DNA from: Nannochloropsis salina CCMP1776 | Lineage: Eukaryota; Sar; Eustigmatophyceae; Eustigmatales; Monodopsidaceae | NCBI GenBank assembly: GCA_004565275.1 | Contig: SDOX01000085.1 | Location: 1 to 64,000, forward strand | Length of the DNA: 64,000 bases | Reading direction: 5' to 3' | In this document: positions 1 through 11,008 of the stretch, one piece after another | Layout: every line of letters begins with the position of its first letter | Position numbering within the stretch: the stretch's first letter is position 1 | Position numbers and translations under genes: made by a program | Notes under the pieces: model-generated | What the model was told of the DNA's origin: nothing | Database searches by the model: none | Seen by the model: the letters and a program-made list of their open reading frames with translations, nothing else

Positions 1-90
1 TAACCCTAACCCTAACCCTAACCCTAACCCTAACCCTAACCCTAACCCTAACCCTAACCCTAACCCTAACCCTAACCCTAACCCTAACCC
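1..90. repeat. Telomere, 15 units of TAACCC
   Basis: Fifteen uninterrupted TAACCC hexamers start at base 1 (the C-rich strand, reading away from the chromosome end). They stop abruptly at base 90, with no degenerate subtelomeric repeats after them. This is the TTAGGG-type telomere found in many stramenopiles, animals and fungi. The number of units is probably limited by the assembly. Confidence 0.97.
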
Positions 91-616
91 CCATCAGTGG
101 CGTGAGAATAACCCAGTGCATCAAATGAACAATTCAATCGCTTAGGTGGAGATCTTGCGATTCCAGGGTGATCAATTCTTTGTGGCTTGGGAAGCATCTC
201 GATGAGATGAAGGAACTACTACTCAGATATCTCGATGATGAAGGGGAGGTGCTAGCTTGATCGAACTTATAGTTTTTCATTGATAAGAGTTTTGATATTG
301 TCACCATTTAAATCCTCTTCAGAAACTTATATTTATCTAAAAGACTCGGGGCAGAGAATTAAAGTAAGTGAAGTTACGTAGGTCTATTTTGCCGAGATTC
401 AAGACTCTAGTAAGTAGGGGGTGCCAATTATTCGAGGCCGAAAATATATTTAATTGGCTGCCATGACATTGTTAGGATTGATTGTGTGGTGATGAGTGCT
501 GAGTCTGTCCTTACTCAGTCTTCAAGTATCATTCTTTCTTTAGGGCCTTTGATCTTGGAGACAGAATGGTATGACTTAAATTGACGTGAGAAAAGACCTG
601 AGGCTTGCGAGAGTCC
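91..616. other. Subtelomeric non-coding stretch
   Basis: This AT-rich sequence lies between the telomere and the 3' end of the first gene. I see no satellite, mobile element or convincing coding region in it. It is short, so the first gene ends within about 0.6-0.85 kb of the chromosome end. Confidence 0.6.
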
Positions 617-3600
617 TCATTGTTCCAGTGAAAGGGCTTTTGTGCTCGCGGAATTACCCAGGCTGCAAAGAGTGACGAGGTTGACAGGTGAATTAGATCA
701 CTGGGAGCTAGGTTTGCTTGTTGCCCCAAAGAGAGAAGACCCTTTCTCGTAAATAATGTCACTGAGGGGTTGGAGATGATTTATAGGCAAGGGCCCAGGA
801 GTCAGGGGAAAGATTATTTGTATAATGTGGAAGGGCACCAAGTTACTTACCAAGACGAGAAACATATGCAGATTAATGAGGTTCCCATGACTGTGAAAAA
901 AAAGATCGGCCTGAGCTTCGCCTCATTGTAGCAATGGTTCCAGCACTCATTTATCGGATCTTCAGGATTATCATTGAAATAATATGATACCATAGAGGTC
1001 CTTTTACAGGAGAGATTCGGAGTGTATCGTTTGAGTGGAGTATCAGACGAGTAATCCGGTCCCCAAAGACTGGAATCATCAATAAGCGCCGCGCACTTAG
1101 GCAGATCTGGTTTGAGAGCGTAGTTCGGAACAGCACCGAACAGAAAGCCAGAATCTAGAAATTCAGATAAATGTCCGCAGTCATCGTATCGCTGGGTCCT
1201 TCTGTAACTGACCATCGGCAAGCGATTAAGGCCGAGGTAACTCGTTTCTCCGTACTGGTAGGCCCAGAAACCTCCATCGCCGAATCCATCCTTTCCAGAG
1301 TTATACCTGAAATTATGACAGGTTTCCCAGATATTTTCGGAGTTGGATTCTGCAATCTTGAAGAATCCAATATTGTCCAAATTATGCTTTAGGGGACCGT
1401 ATCCATCACCCTTCGGAGATAGGGAGAGGCTCCATTTATAATTGCAATAGGTAGAGCTGCACGTTTGTGAGAATGGCCATCCTCTTGCATGAAAGCACTG
1501 GTCGTCAATTTCATCGAGGACTCGCCGAAGGAAGAGAGCACGTTCTTGGACGTGGGAGACGGACGTTAGCAAGTAGACAATGGCATGATTATATTTGCAA
1601 ATGTCATTGGTGGTATCTTGGTCATACTTGGCAGGATCGCAAGAGGAGGCCATCTGCATGATGACAATGGCTTGAGAGGAAAATATCGTCAGGGCCGTGG
1701 CGAAACGAAGGTAGGTCTCGGCGAACCCCATCAGGCGATCCCACTTCTCGGGACCTTCATCAACATTCTTCCTACAGTTTTGAAAATCTTCGACTTCTTC
1801 CGAATGATATACAGGGGGCGGGTACTGATCGTAGTACGTCCCCTTGGGCATCGAATCAGGTTTTTTCACTACTCGGCACTTGTTGGCGTTGTCGTTGATC
1901 CAGTTGACAACATCTACGCGAAGATTGCTCTCGTCATTGGCCGTGCCAAACCATCTGTTATAATCGCTATTTATGCCAGCCAGCTTGTCATCAACTTTTT
2001 TGAAAGCGTTATCATAATAGTCCCTTTTCCAGTAAAAAATCTGTTGAAGGTGATGAGGGCATTGTAGGAACAAGGTGGATTTTTTTTTAGATGTCCTCGA
2101 ACGATGCTTATGACGCTATCGAATCGTATGAATGGCCGAGGGGGATGCAAAAAAGACATTTTTATCGGGAAACTCCCTTACACCGGAAGACGCATACCTC
2201 AGAGTCGATTGTGGCTTGAAAGTCACCCTTCTTTTGATCTCGAATGTAGGCCAACCTTCCAATCGCTCTCACAAAATCGTCGAGGTTATCTTCGATTTCA
2301 CGTGATATTTCGTCGATAACGCCCTTGTCCTTTGCAGCATCATACCTTGCAAGGCCCTTTTTCACAGCATCTTGAATCTCTAAAGGCGAAATTCCAACAA
2401 CTCCAACAGCAGAACTGGGAGGATCAAAAAAAAGACTCGAAATGAGAATTCCTAAGGATCCCACAATGGTAAGAGCTATACCAACCGGGGGAAAAGCGGC
2501 CCCTACGACAAAGGCTCCGGCAAGTAGGATGTTGGACACGCCTTCAATGATCGTGCGTGTATCACAGGATTTTCCTTTGCATTCTTTAATCAGAGTTGCC
2601 ATAGACCGCATCGTGTCTGCCGCTCCTTTGAGGTAATCTTTCGATTCAACACCACCTACCAGTTTCCCCTCACCATCTTTTACTCTCCAGACTCTATCAT
2701 ATGTTCGCAATCCTTTGGATTGTGGAGTATTACTAGGGGGGGGGCCTCTCTCAACTGTCTGTGCCGTTGTTTCAAGGATGCTGGCTGTTTCCGCCGGGGT
2801 ATGTATAGAGGTCATAAAACTTTCACCGACATTTCCATCGTCGTCTCCAAACGCGGGATCGATGAAAAGAGAGCAGTGCTCGTACATAACCGATGCATTA
2901 CCGAGGGGATCAGTTCCTCGGAAAAAGCGCGAGAGCGGGGAGGTCGCTTCCTGCTCAGATGACTGACCGAGCTCATAGACAACAAGGGTGGAGTTGTCCT
3001 CCTGCAAGATGATTTGATGCGACGAAAGGAGGACAGATATAAGGGGTCCTTCAAATGTCTTCTCCGACTGATTGTTATAAACATTGAACGTGAAGGCCGC
3101 GTTGGGCTTCTCGACGGGGAAGAACTCGTCAAAAAGATAGCCGACAAAATAGCTTGTGGGCCATACTGTGGCCTGCTCTAAGGGCATCTCTGTAAAAGCA
3201 TAGGTATCTGCATCCATATCGGTGGTGCGAAGGTAGTATCGTCCCGCTACCCTTTCTAAAGTGCAGTGTTGTGCCATCTGAATGAAGAGAAGCCTCGGGG
3301 TGTCCAAGGCGTCCTGGGTTTCTTGCAGGCGAGCTTCGCACTCTTGAAGCTGTTTTTGGAGCTTTCTCTTGCTGATCCATCTGCGATTCCGCGGTTTTCG
3401 AAACAAATCGCGCTGCAGGAAACGATCCTCGCGTGTTGCATTCAGCGCAGTTTCCTGAGAGGCCGTCACACTGGAGTCCATAGATTTCTCATGCTTGGCA
3501 AAGCCGTCATGAGGAGAGGAGCCACGTCGGACTCCACAGCTTTTTCCACAGCGCTTTCCGCTGGAGACTACGAATTCTTGCAATCGGCTGCGGAGCCCAT

Positions 3601-3718
3601 GCTTGTCACGAAAGCCCGATAATCGTTGCACGCTTGAAAGTCTTGTGGTTTGAGCCTCTATGTGCAACGCTAGCGCGGCTAAGATAATCAAGCCCAATTT
3701 GAAGGAGAAAGATGGCAT
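617..3718 (-). CDS. Secreted or membrane protein of unknown function
   Basis: I do not recognise the family. Exon 1 (2198-3718) starts with a clear signal peptide (MPSFSFKLGLIILAALAL, likely cleavage near IEA-Q). It continues with a basic region, a short coiled coil around KQLQECEARL, and a glycine/alanine-rich hydrophobic hairpin (ILLAGAFVVG...GILISSLFF). Amphipathic helices follow. Exon 2 (851-2040) joins in phase (ATIDSE then IFYWKRDYYD) across a short GT-AG intron. It encodes a helical, Cys-containing region with NVDEGPEKWD and many Tyr/Trp residues. Exon 2 ends at a good GTAAGT donor. A last short exon (617-662, ending KALSLEQ) is possible but weakly supported; otherwise the protein ends at 847. 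The two-helix hydrophobic segment suggests membrane insertion after secretion, but this is an impression only. The position beside the telomere fits a fast-evolving subtelomeric gene. Confidence 0.6.
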
Positions 3719-5040
3719 ATTCCTCTGTTCTGTATGGCAAAGAGGAGTGTAGGTTAAAAGATTCAGAAGGATGTAAACACTTACGTAAAAGGTTCATATA
3801 GAAGGTTCATATGCTAACGCGAGTGATGGCGACAGATATGATACGAATGTCTTCGCATAGAAACAAGATCGTACTCACTCTCTCCCTAGAACATGGAATG
3901 TGCCGTGCAAAGTCTTAGTCGGGTGTTCTGGCATCAAGTTAAATTGACAACAAGCCAAGGACCAAACCGATCTTGATATCAGCACTTTGGAAGCCAACAT
4001 AAGCTACCTAAATTCATTCAAAACATAGACTTGAATTAGCTTGAGCATGGAAGATAGTTTCTTGCTCAAAAGAGGTGCAAAACCAAGAAAAAGGTACACA
4101 AACAGTCTTACACCTTCGTGAGGTCTCAAGGACTGCGACCACAGATTCGTCCGTAGGAGTTTTACCGATAATGAGCGAGAAAAGGTGAATATTCATGCAG
4201 TATGAGATGTTTCTTGATTCTGAATGCCCTCGGTGAGTTCTCTGTACAGGTGAGTTTGACCGGATTTCGGTGAAATATACCAGATTCCAACGAGTCGCGC
4301 AAAAGCTTCCTTGAAAGCAATTCTCTGACCCTGTGATTAATTTACGATTTAAGATGATAGAAGCAATATGGCTTCGACGACAGCTGAAAACGCTTCAACT
4401 TGAACAAGTCTCTGAGCAAGGAACCCGAGGGTTGTCAGATTCAGTTCTGCGATTGCAAGAGGAATGGGATATTTTTAGTAGAATCTTAATGCAATTAAAA
4501 CCTCCGACTCTAGGCAATTTGCATTTGATGCAATGCTCCAACTTCAGGCGAATCGCGGAAAATATCTCTGTGAGGGACCTGGGAGTGTAAGTTTCAGGCG
4601 AATCTAATGTTGTTTGAACGTCAAAAGTTTCGGCGAATCTCGGGAGAGATTGTGCCGATCCGTCAACTCCTCCATTACAGACGCCACACATCCGGGTCGC
4701 CTAGCGCTGACTTCTTCCGTCGTCCGCTCGTCAGAGGGGGCTTAGCTTGGCAGTTTATTTCACAACAGAGCGCAAAGAAAATTTGGAATATCAGAGGAGG
4801 CTTCTTTATGTCAAGCATTACCTGCATCCGCTGATGATTTTAGACAGGACCGGGTTGCATGTGCGTCCTCCCCTTCGCCCCTTCACTGCCTGACGATTTA
4901 ACCTTCTCTTCCAAACTACAGTCCATCGCTTCCCCAAGACAGCCCCCTTCAAGGAAAACTTTCATCTGCAAGAGCTGCTTCAGAGGGTGGTGGAAGGGCC
5001 GTGGGTGTCGCCCCTCGAAGTCAAGAATCCCAACAAGGTC
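3719..5040. other. Intergenic, no recognised gene
   Basis: This is the upstream flank of the telomere-proximal gene. Open frames on both strands at 4333-4834 are short, mutually overlapping and carry no recognisable domain. A loosely repeated phrase of the form TTCAGGCGAATC / TTTCGGCGAATCTCGGG occurs three times between 4546 and 4640, and a similar phrase recurs near 11645. Its role is unknown. Confidence 0.5.
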
Positions 5041-5060
5041 AGGGTTAGGGTTAGGGTTAA
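5041..5060. repeat. Interstitial telomere-like block
   Basis: Three consecutive GGGTTA units lie 5 kb inside the chromosome. They are in the TTAGGG orientation, opposite to the terminal array at base 1. A block like this is usually a scar of telomere fusion, break healing or end-to-end recombination. It sits directly before the first copy of a 47-bp direct repeat. Confidence 0.85.
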
Positions 5061-5064
5061 GAGG

Positions 5065-5209
5065 CATTTGACGCTTGTGTCACTTTTATCGTGAAGACTT
5101 TAAATATATTCCCAAGGTTGGACGGGTACCTCTTCAAATCTTCATCGGAAAGGGGAAGGAGACATTTGACGCTTGTGTCACTTTTATCGTGAAGACTTTA
5201 AATATATTC
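5065..5209. repeat. 47-bp direct repeat, two copies
   Basis: The same 47 bases (starting CATTTGACGCTTGTGTCAC and ending AAATATATTC) occur at 5065-5111 and 5163-5209. They are 98 bp apart with no mismatch that I can see. The intervening sequence and flanks differ. The first copy abuts the interstitial telomere block, so duplication may have happened during end repair. Confidence 0.85.
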
Positions 5210-5539
5210 TTTCTTAGCTATACTTCGCCCCGTCGTGAATCTTGGTAGACAAATCATCTGGAGAAGTTTCACTCCCTCGCCTCTTCCCTCGTCAAGACTC
5301 TAAATTTTTTTGAAATATCTAGCTGGGGATATCAGTTGGGGTTATTCTGGCCCAACATATCAACCAACCCATTAAAATATGATGGATGTTATCCTGGATG
5401 TCCTAGTTAAGGTTAGCTTCACTGTCTAAAACTTATCTGCTAGGTTTTGCATCGGTTTTATAGAGTTCCTTTCGTAAGTGTCGCGTGGTCTGCAAAGAAA
5501 CCTACATCATGCAAATTTTCGTTTGCCATCGCATGGCTT
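5210..5539. other. Intergenic, nothing recognised
   Basis: AT-rich sequence between the 47-bp repeats and the lipase remnant. I see no coding signal, RNA gene or repeat here. Confidence 0.5.
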
Positions 5540-5840
5540 TCATCTAGTCGTATTCGCTACGCAGGGGCAGATTAGACTCTGGCTCTAAAATTGGACTCTT
5601 GACGGGATTTGGAGAATGCGACACGAGTTCCTTTGCCATAATAATCTGTGCATTACCGATATCCTCTTCGCCACCAAACTCGACACCTTTGATTCGAGTA
5701 GAGAACAAAGATTGGAAAGGTAGATGAGTGAGTGCTCTTTGCTATGCGAGAAAGCATTTTTCTCCAGAAAAGAAGCAGAAGGTCATTTTCTCTCGAGATG
5801 ACGTGGAAGACTAATTGATGATATGATGGATTACTGCAAG
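5540..5840 (-). pseudogene. Remnant of a lipase-array 5' end
   Basis: On the minus strand, from about 5757 downward, the DNA aligns with exon 1 of the lipase copy at 7463-7720. The conserved core reads IKGVEFGGEEDI here and IKGVEFGNEEDTEDI there. The upstream flanks (5758-5840 and 7721-7808) are also alignable but diverged. The start-proximal part does not stay in frame, and the lipase exons that should follow are absent: after the conserved core the reading diverges and soon stops. This looks like a decayed third member of the array of which only the 5' end survives. It could instead be a divergent first exon of an unrecognised gene. Confidence 0.5.
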
Positions 5841-5875
5841 GGAAACATTGTTTTCATGCAATGACTACCAAGTTA

Positions 5876-7720
5876 TCACGTACCAAGGTAGGTAATATGG
5901 TTAGCTATCTCATCTGTCACCCAAAATTGATTTGAGCAAGAAGGATCCTCACCAGAAGCATCACATATGACATATGATGTCATTGCTTCTGTGTAAAATA
6001 CTTCGAAGGGACTGTGCTCGAAGCCCATGACTGGAAGTCATGGGGAAGGAGAAATGCAGAGATGAACGAGCACGATCGGATGAAGTTATTAAAGGAAACC
6101 AAACATCTTCACCCCTCACGGATATACTCGTGTCGATTCTATCTCGCCTAGTTTTATTTTCCCTTGCACTCCCTGTACCAGACACTTACTCATGAGGGGC
6201 AAGTGAGGGACGGGATCCCTATAATGGACAAGCCGGAAAAGGGGAAACTCGAGAGACTCTGCTAGCGTGGTTACAAAGGATGCAAACTTGGGAAATGGGA
6301 AGAGTGAGACGGGGATTTGAGCTGTTTTTTCAAGTGCTTTGAAGCGAGCAAGGTCTATGTGGTGGTCAAGGTGCTTCACGTCGTATCTATCTCTTACCTG
6401 CTCATTGCCCACGCGAGGCTGGCCAAATGTCATAACTCGCTGTACATTATGCCCGAGACTCATCAAGTCTGCCATACAAAGGACAGTGATCGCTCCCCCA
6501 AGAGAGTGGCCTGTGTAATGAGCAATGACAGGAGAGGATCAAGGTGACATAGAGGCTTGAAAGAACTCATCGAATGAAGCGTTCCGGGTGGCATCTTCGT
6601 GTCCCTTGGTCTCCTATCCCTCTATCGTCCTGACTAGCTCTATCAACTGCCTATCTTCTATGAACTGCCCATCCTCGCGTACCAGCTATCCAAATGGGTG
6701 CATCGACGTGCGTCGCGAGCAGCTCGCTGACGAAAAGTCTTACATCAGCAGAGATTCCTGCGTAACTGCTCATGAAACCGTCATGGACCTCACAATCCTA
6801 TGAGTCGAAATGAGGTATGATGAGTTTAGGGTTAGACTGAGGGTTAACCCTATGCGAATTTCATTTCTTGTTCTTCTCTCAGTGGTACTGTCCATCATGT
6901 TAGGTGGTTTTAAATAATGTTTCTCCAATATCGTCTCTCCATGACTGCCTGTTAGTCTATGTCTTGCTTTTCTCACTTCCACGGTTTCCGATCACAATCT
7001 CTTCATAAAAGAAGGAAATGCCTATCTCATTTCATTTAGGTAATCTTTACCTCGCAAGAGCCTACAGTGTAATCTGTCTTGAAAGCATTCAAGTTAGATA
7101 TCCAGTTTCCGATGCTGCTCGAGTCCGTACCGGCAAACGCCACAACGATCGCGCCTGGATCCCGCGAGCCACAGGAAGGGAAGAGTAATTTTTCGAATGC
7201 TAGGTGCGTCAAAAATTCCAGGTCGGGCTAACATAAGTTACACTTGGATATTACCTTCCTTTGCATCATAGCCCACATAGCCATTGCCAAATCCCACGGA
7301 GACACGACGCACTGTCATGTTCGGGAACCGCGCACAGGATCTGAGTGGGAAGGAAAGCCCGGAAGCACGGTGTTTAGATAAGATAGTAGACGTGACAAGT
7401 AGGACAATGTGTCCTTCTCGACTATGGAACCCTTTGATAACAGAACCCTGACAAGACGACAATTACCCGCATGCCCATGTCTCGCAGGCGGGTGTTCTAC
7501 AATAGTAGGCGGCTGCAGCATAGTAGACCATGTTCGTGGCTATCGTCTCATTATAATGGAGGCTAGGATCCTGCCATGTAGAATTGGAGCCCTGAGCGGG
7601 ATCAGGAGTAGGAATGTCCTCGGTATCCTCTTCGTTCCCAAACTCGACACCTTTGATTGAAGAAAAGAGAAGCGAGGTTGAAGAGGTAGGTGAGCAAGAA
7701 CTCTTAGCAATTCGAGACAT
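5876..7720 (-). CDS. Class 3 (alpha/beta-hydrolase) lipase, array copy B
   Basis: A serine esterase of the fungal lipase 3 type, expected to hydrolyse acylglycerols. Seven GT-AG exons join in phase: 7463-7720, 7255-7340, 7051-7154, 6683-6797, 6398-6510, 6190-6286 and 5876-6030. Family landmarks follow in order: YYCRTPACETWACGSCARFP, GYVGYD, AIVVAFAGTDSSSIGNW, CEVHDGF, the nucleophile elbow GHSLGG (built across an intron), VMTFGQPRVGNE, HYRDPVPHLP with the Asp, and the His motif GFEHSPFEVFY. The end reads CDASGEDPSCSNQ...YLGT. The triad is complete. The N-terminus (from 7720, MSRIAKSSC) has no signal peptide, unlike copy C. Only about 125 bp separates it from the stop of copy C, so its promoter may be minimal. 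Exons 2-6, all introns and most of exons 1 and 7 appear identical to copy C. Confidence 0.85.
5924..7596. repeat. Identical tandem block, first copy (1,673 bp)
   Basis: This block recurs 1,968 bp to the right at 7892-9564. All translations compared between the copies, on both strands and across introns, are the same, so identity looks complete or nearly so. On both sides the homology continues but is diverged (5841-5923 against 7809-7891, and sequence beyond 7596 against 9564). The pattern suggests a conversion tract inside an older duplication. Confidence 0.9.
6825..6851. repeat. Telomere-like motifs in lipase intron 3
   Basis: TTTAGGGTTAG is followed by the 12-bp perfect palindrome AGGGTTAACCCT (6840-6851), a head-to-head joint of telomere-type units. 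It lies inside an intron of copy B and recurs in copy C at 8793-8819. Confidence 0.7.
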
Positions 7721-7843
7721 GTTTTTTTCCTGCAGAAGAAGGGTAGCTCGGGAGTTGGTTCGATTTTGATGTAATGGAGAGATAGAAATTATGATGGTTC
7801 ACAGTAAGGGAAACATTGCTTTCATGCAATGACTACCAAGTTA

Positions 7844-10800
7844 TCACGTACCAAGGTAGGTTACATGATCGACAACCTCATTTGCTAGCGGAAATTGATT
7901 TGAGCAAGAAGGATCCTCACCAGAAGCATCACATATGACATATGATGTCATTGCTTCTGTGTAAAATACTTCGAAGGGACTGTGCTCGAAGCCCATGACT
8001 GGAAGTCATGGGGAAGGAGAAATGCAGAGATGAACGAGCACGATCGGATGAAGTTATTAAAGGAAACCAAACATCTTCACCCCTCACGGATATACTCGTG
8101 TCGATTCTATCTCGCCTAGTTTTATTTTCCCTTGCACTCCCTGTACCAGACACTTACTCATGAGGGGCAAGTGAGGGACGGGATCCCTATAATGGACAAG
8201 CCGGAAAAGGGGAAACTCGAGAGACTCTGCTAGCGTGGTTACAAAGGATGCAAACTTGGGAAATGGGAAGAGTGAGACGGGGATTTGAGCTGTTTTTTCA
8301 AGTGCTTTGAAGCGAGCAAGGTCTATGTGGTGGTCAAGGTGCTTCACGTCGTATCTATCTCTTACCTGCTCATTGCCCACGCGAGGCTGGCCAAATGTCA
8401 TAACTCGCTGTACATTATGCCCGAGACTCATCAAGTCTGCCATACAAAGGACAGTGATCGCTCCCCCAAGAGAGTGGCCTGTGTAATGAGCAATGACAGG
8501 AGAGGATCAAGGTGACATAGAGGCTTGAAAGAACTCATCGAATGAAGCGTTCCGGGTGGCATCTTCGTGTCCCTTGGTCTCCTATCCCTCTATCGTCCTG
8601 ACTAGCTCTATCAACTGCCTATCTTCTATGAACTGCCCATCCTCGCGTACCAGCTATCCAAATGGGTGCATCGACGTGCGTCGCGAGCAGCTCGCTGACG
8701 AAAAGTCTTACATCAGCAGAGATTCCTGCGTAACTGCTCATGAAACCGTCATGGACCTCACAATCCTATGAGTCGAAATGAGGTATGATGAGTTTAGGGT
8801 TAGACTGAGGGTTAACCCTATGCGAATTTCATTTCTTGTTCTTCTCTCAGTGGTACTGTCCATCATGTTAGGTGGTTTTAAATAATGTTTCTCCAATATC
8901 GTCTCTCCATGACTGCCTGTTAGTCTATGTCTTGCTTTTCTCACTTCCACGGTTTCCGATCACAATCTCTTCATAAAAGAAGGAAATGCCTATCTCATTT
9001 CATTTAGGTAATCTTTACCTCGCAAGAGCCTACAGTGTAATCTGTCTTGAAAGCATTCAAGTTAGATATCCAGTTTCCGATGCTGCTCGAGTCCGTACCG
9101 GCAAACGCCACAACGATCGCGCCTGGATCCCGCGAGCCACAGGAAGGGAAGAGTAATTTTTCGAATGCTAGGTGCGTCAAAAATTCCAGGTCGGGCTAAC
9201 ATAAGTTACACTTGGATATTACCTTCCTTTGCATCATAGCCCACATAGCCATTGCCAAATCCCACGGAGACACGACGCACTGTCATGTTCGGGAACCGCG
9301 CACAGGATCTGAGTGGGAAGGAAAGCCCGGAAGCACGGTGTTTAGATAAGATAGTAGACGTGACAAGTAGGACAATGTGTCCTTCTCGACTATGGAACCC
9401 TTTGATAACAGAACCCTGACAAGACGACAATTACCCGCATGCCCATGTCTCGCAGGCGGGTGTTCTACAATAGTAGGCGGCTGCAGCATAGTAGACCATG
9501 TTCGTGGCTATCGTCTCATTATAATGGAGGCTAGGATCCTGCCATGTAGAATTGGAGCCCTGAGAGGGACTGGGAGTTAGAAGACCCTCGGGAATGAGAG
9601 TGGGCGATGCAGTAGACTCTGGGAAAGGGGTGATTGAAGGGGCTGCAAAGGGAGCATCAGTAGACTCTATGGAAGGAGTTGCGGAAGGGGCCCAAAAAGG
9701 GGCTTCAGTAGGCCCTGTTGAAGGGGCGGCGGAAGGGAGCCCAAAGGGGGCTCCAGTAGGCTCTGTTGAAGGGGTTGCAAAGAGAGGCTCAGTAGGCTCT
9801 GTGGAAGGAGCTGCGGAAGGGGCCCCAAAGGGAGCGTCAGTGGGCTCTGTTGAAGGAGCTGCAAAGGGAGCGTCAGTAGGCAGTAAGGTGGGTGTTATGA
9901 TTGGAGCTGCGGTAGGCTGCACGGTAGATGTCAGATCTGGGGCCACAGACGGTTGTGTACTTGATGGTGTTTGAGATGCATCCGGGCTTGGATGAGTGGT
10001 AGGAGTCACGGTAGGGGGAGTTGTGGTAGGAGATGCGCTCGGCCTAGACGTCGGGGACACAGCAGGACTTGATTGGTCTCCGGTAGGTGCCTGGGTTGCA
10101 GGAATAAGCACTTCGTACGTGTCAAATGCAGGATCAAACACCAAAGGAGTGCATGTACCTAAACAACAATAGCACTCGCGAGCATTGCTGTTCCAATTAA
10201 ATAAGAAGGGCACCCCGTTCACTGAACAATACTCAAAACAGTCCTCTGGCGTAGTGATTGCTTGAAGCTGGCGTTGTTCAACTTTGAAGGAAGGAGTGAA
10301 TCCGACATCTTTCTTCAGGTGTGAGTGCGGGTAGAGTCGACGATCATCAAATGGCGCTAGCTGATCATTTCGCGAGAATCTCTGCCCATGGGCAGACAGA
10401 ACGAATGGCTCCGCAGGGTTTAAAGAGGGAGCTTGTGTCGGAGCACAAGTGCCTGACCTTGTAAGCTTTGATTGACGCACGCTTATGAGTTCCGGATTCG
10501 GTAGGGACGTCATACAGGAGACGCCTGTTGCATTCACAAGATAGGCAATCGCATCTACGGCCAGAGTCTCAGAAGCACACTTATCAAGCTTGACCTTTGC
10601 CATAAGGCGACGCTTTCTTGGTCTACTCAGATCAAGTTGGAGCCAGTAAATGGCTGTCGTTCCATCGAGATTCTCGACGACCGTGGGTGCTGTGTAGGGA
10701 TTCAAGCGCGGGCGAGTCGCTGTGCGTTTGGCGGTCATCCCCTTCGGTAACAGCAACTTGAAGTCCAAACCATTCACAAGATACTTGGCGCGAAGTAAGA

Positions 10801-11008
10801 TGGAGATCTTTACATTCTCTGAGCCGGCCAAGATCCCACGTCTTGTATTCGGACGAATCTTGGCTTTCATCGAGAGGCGTGGACATTCTTGGGAAGCTGC
10901 ACTCAGGATGTTATAGACTCCCAGTAGGAAGAAAATCCAGTAATTTAATGGAAGATGCATGTTTAAATGCCTGTATGTTTCTTCAAGAAACGAGGTGTAT
11001 GGGGACAA
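7844..11008 (-). CDS. Secreted mucin-like protein fused to class 3 lipase, array copy C
   Basis: The lipase exons are those of copy B shifted by 1,968 bp, with the same complete triad (GHSLGG, HYRDPVPH, GFEHSPF). The C-terminal tail is diverged (SNQFPLANEVVDHVTYLGT). Exon 1 (to 11008) is different. It has a signal peptide best read from Met at 10960 (MHLPLNYWIFFLLGVYN), a roughly 140-residue beta-rich region, and a small six-Cys module like PAN/WSC folds (CFEYCSVNGVPF...CYCCLGTC). A Ser/Thr/Pro stalk of APF.APSTEPT-type units follows (about residues 310-475), then runs directly into GSNSTWQDPSLHYN of the lipase. I infer a secreted or cell-surface lipase on an O-glycosylated stalk, with the Cys-rich module as a possible binding domain. 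An upstream start at 11008 adds 16 residues before Met 10960 and spoils the signal peptide. Confidence 0.85.
7892..9564. repeat. Identical tandem block, second copy
   Basis: Partner of 5924-7596 in direct orientation, offset 1,968 bp. It includes the telomere-like palindrome at 8808-8819. Confidence 0.9.
9594..10080. repeat. Minisatellite coding the Thr/Pro/Ser stalk
   Basis: Degenerate in-frame repeats, based on a unit like GGAGCGTCAGTGGGCTCTGT with variable spacing, encode the stalk of the secreted lipase. Stramenopile surface proteins often carry PTxxPS-type stalks. Copy number is likely to vary between strains. Confidence 0.75.

Noticed and set aside
1171-2067. Plus-strand frames over the first gene
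   Set aside because: Shadows of the minus-strand exon 2, which has consistent splice sites and a coherent protein.
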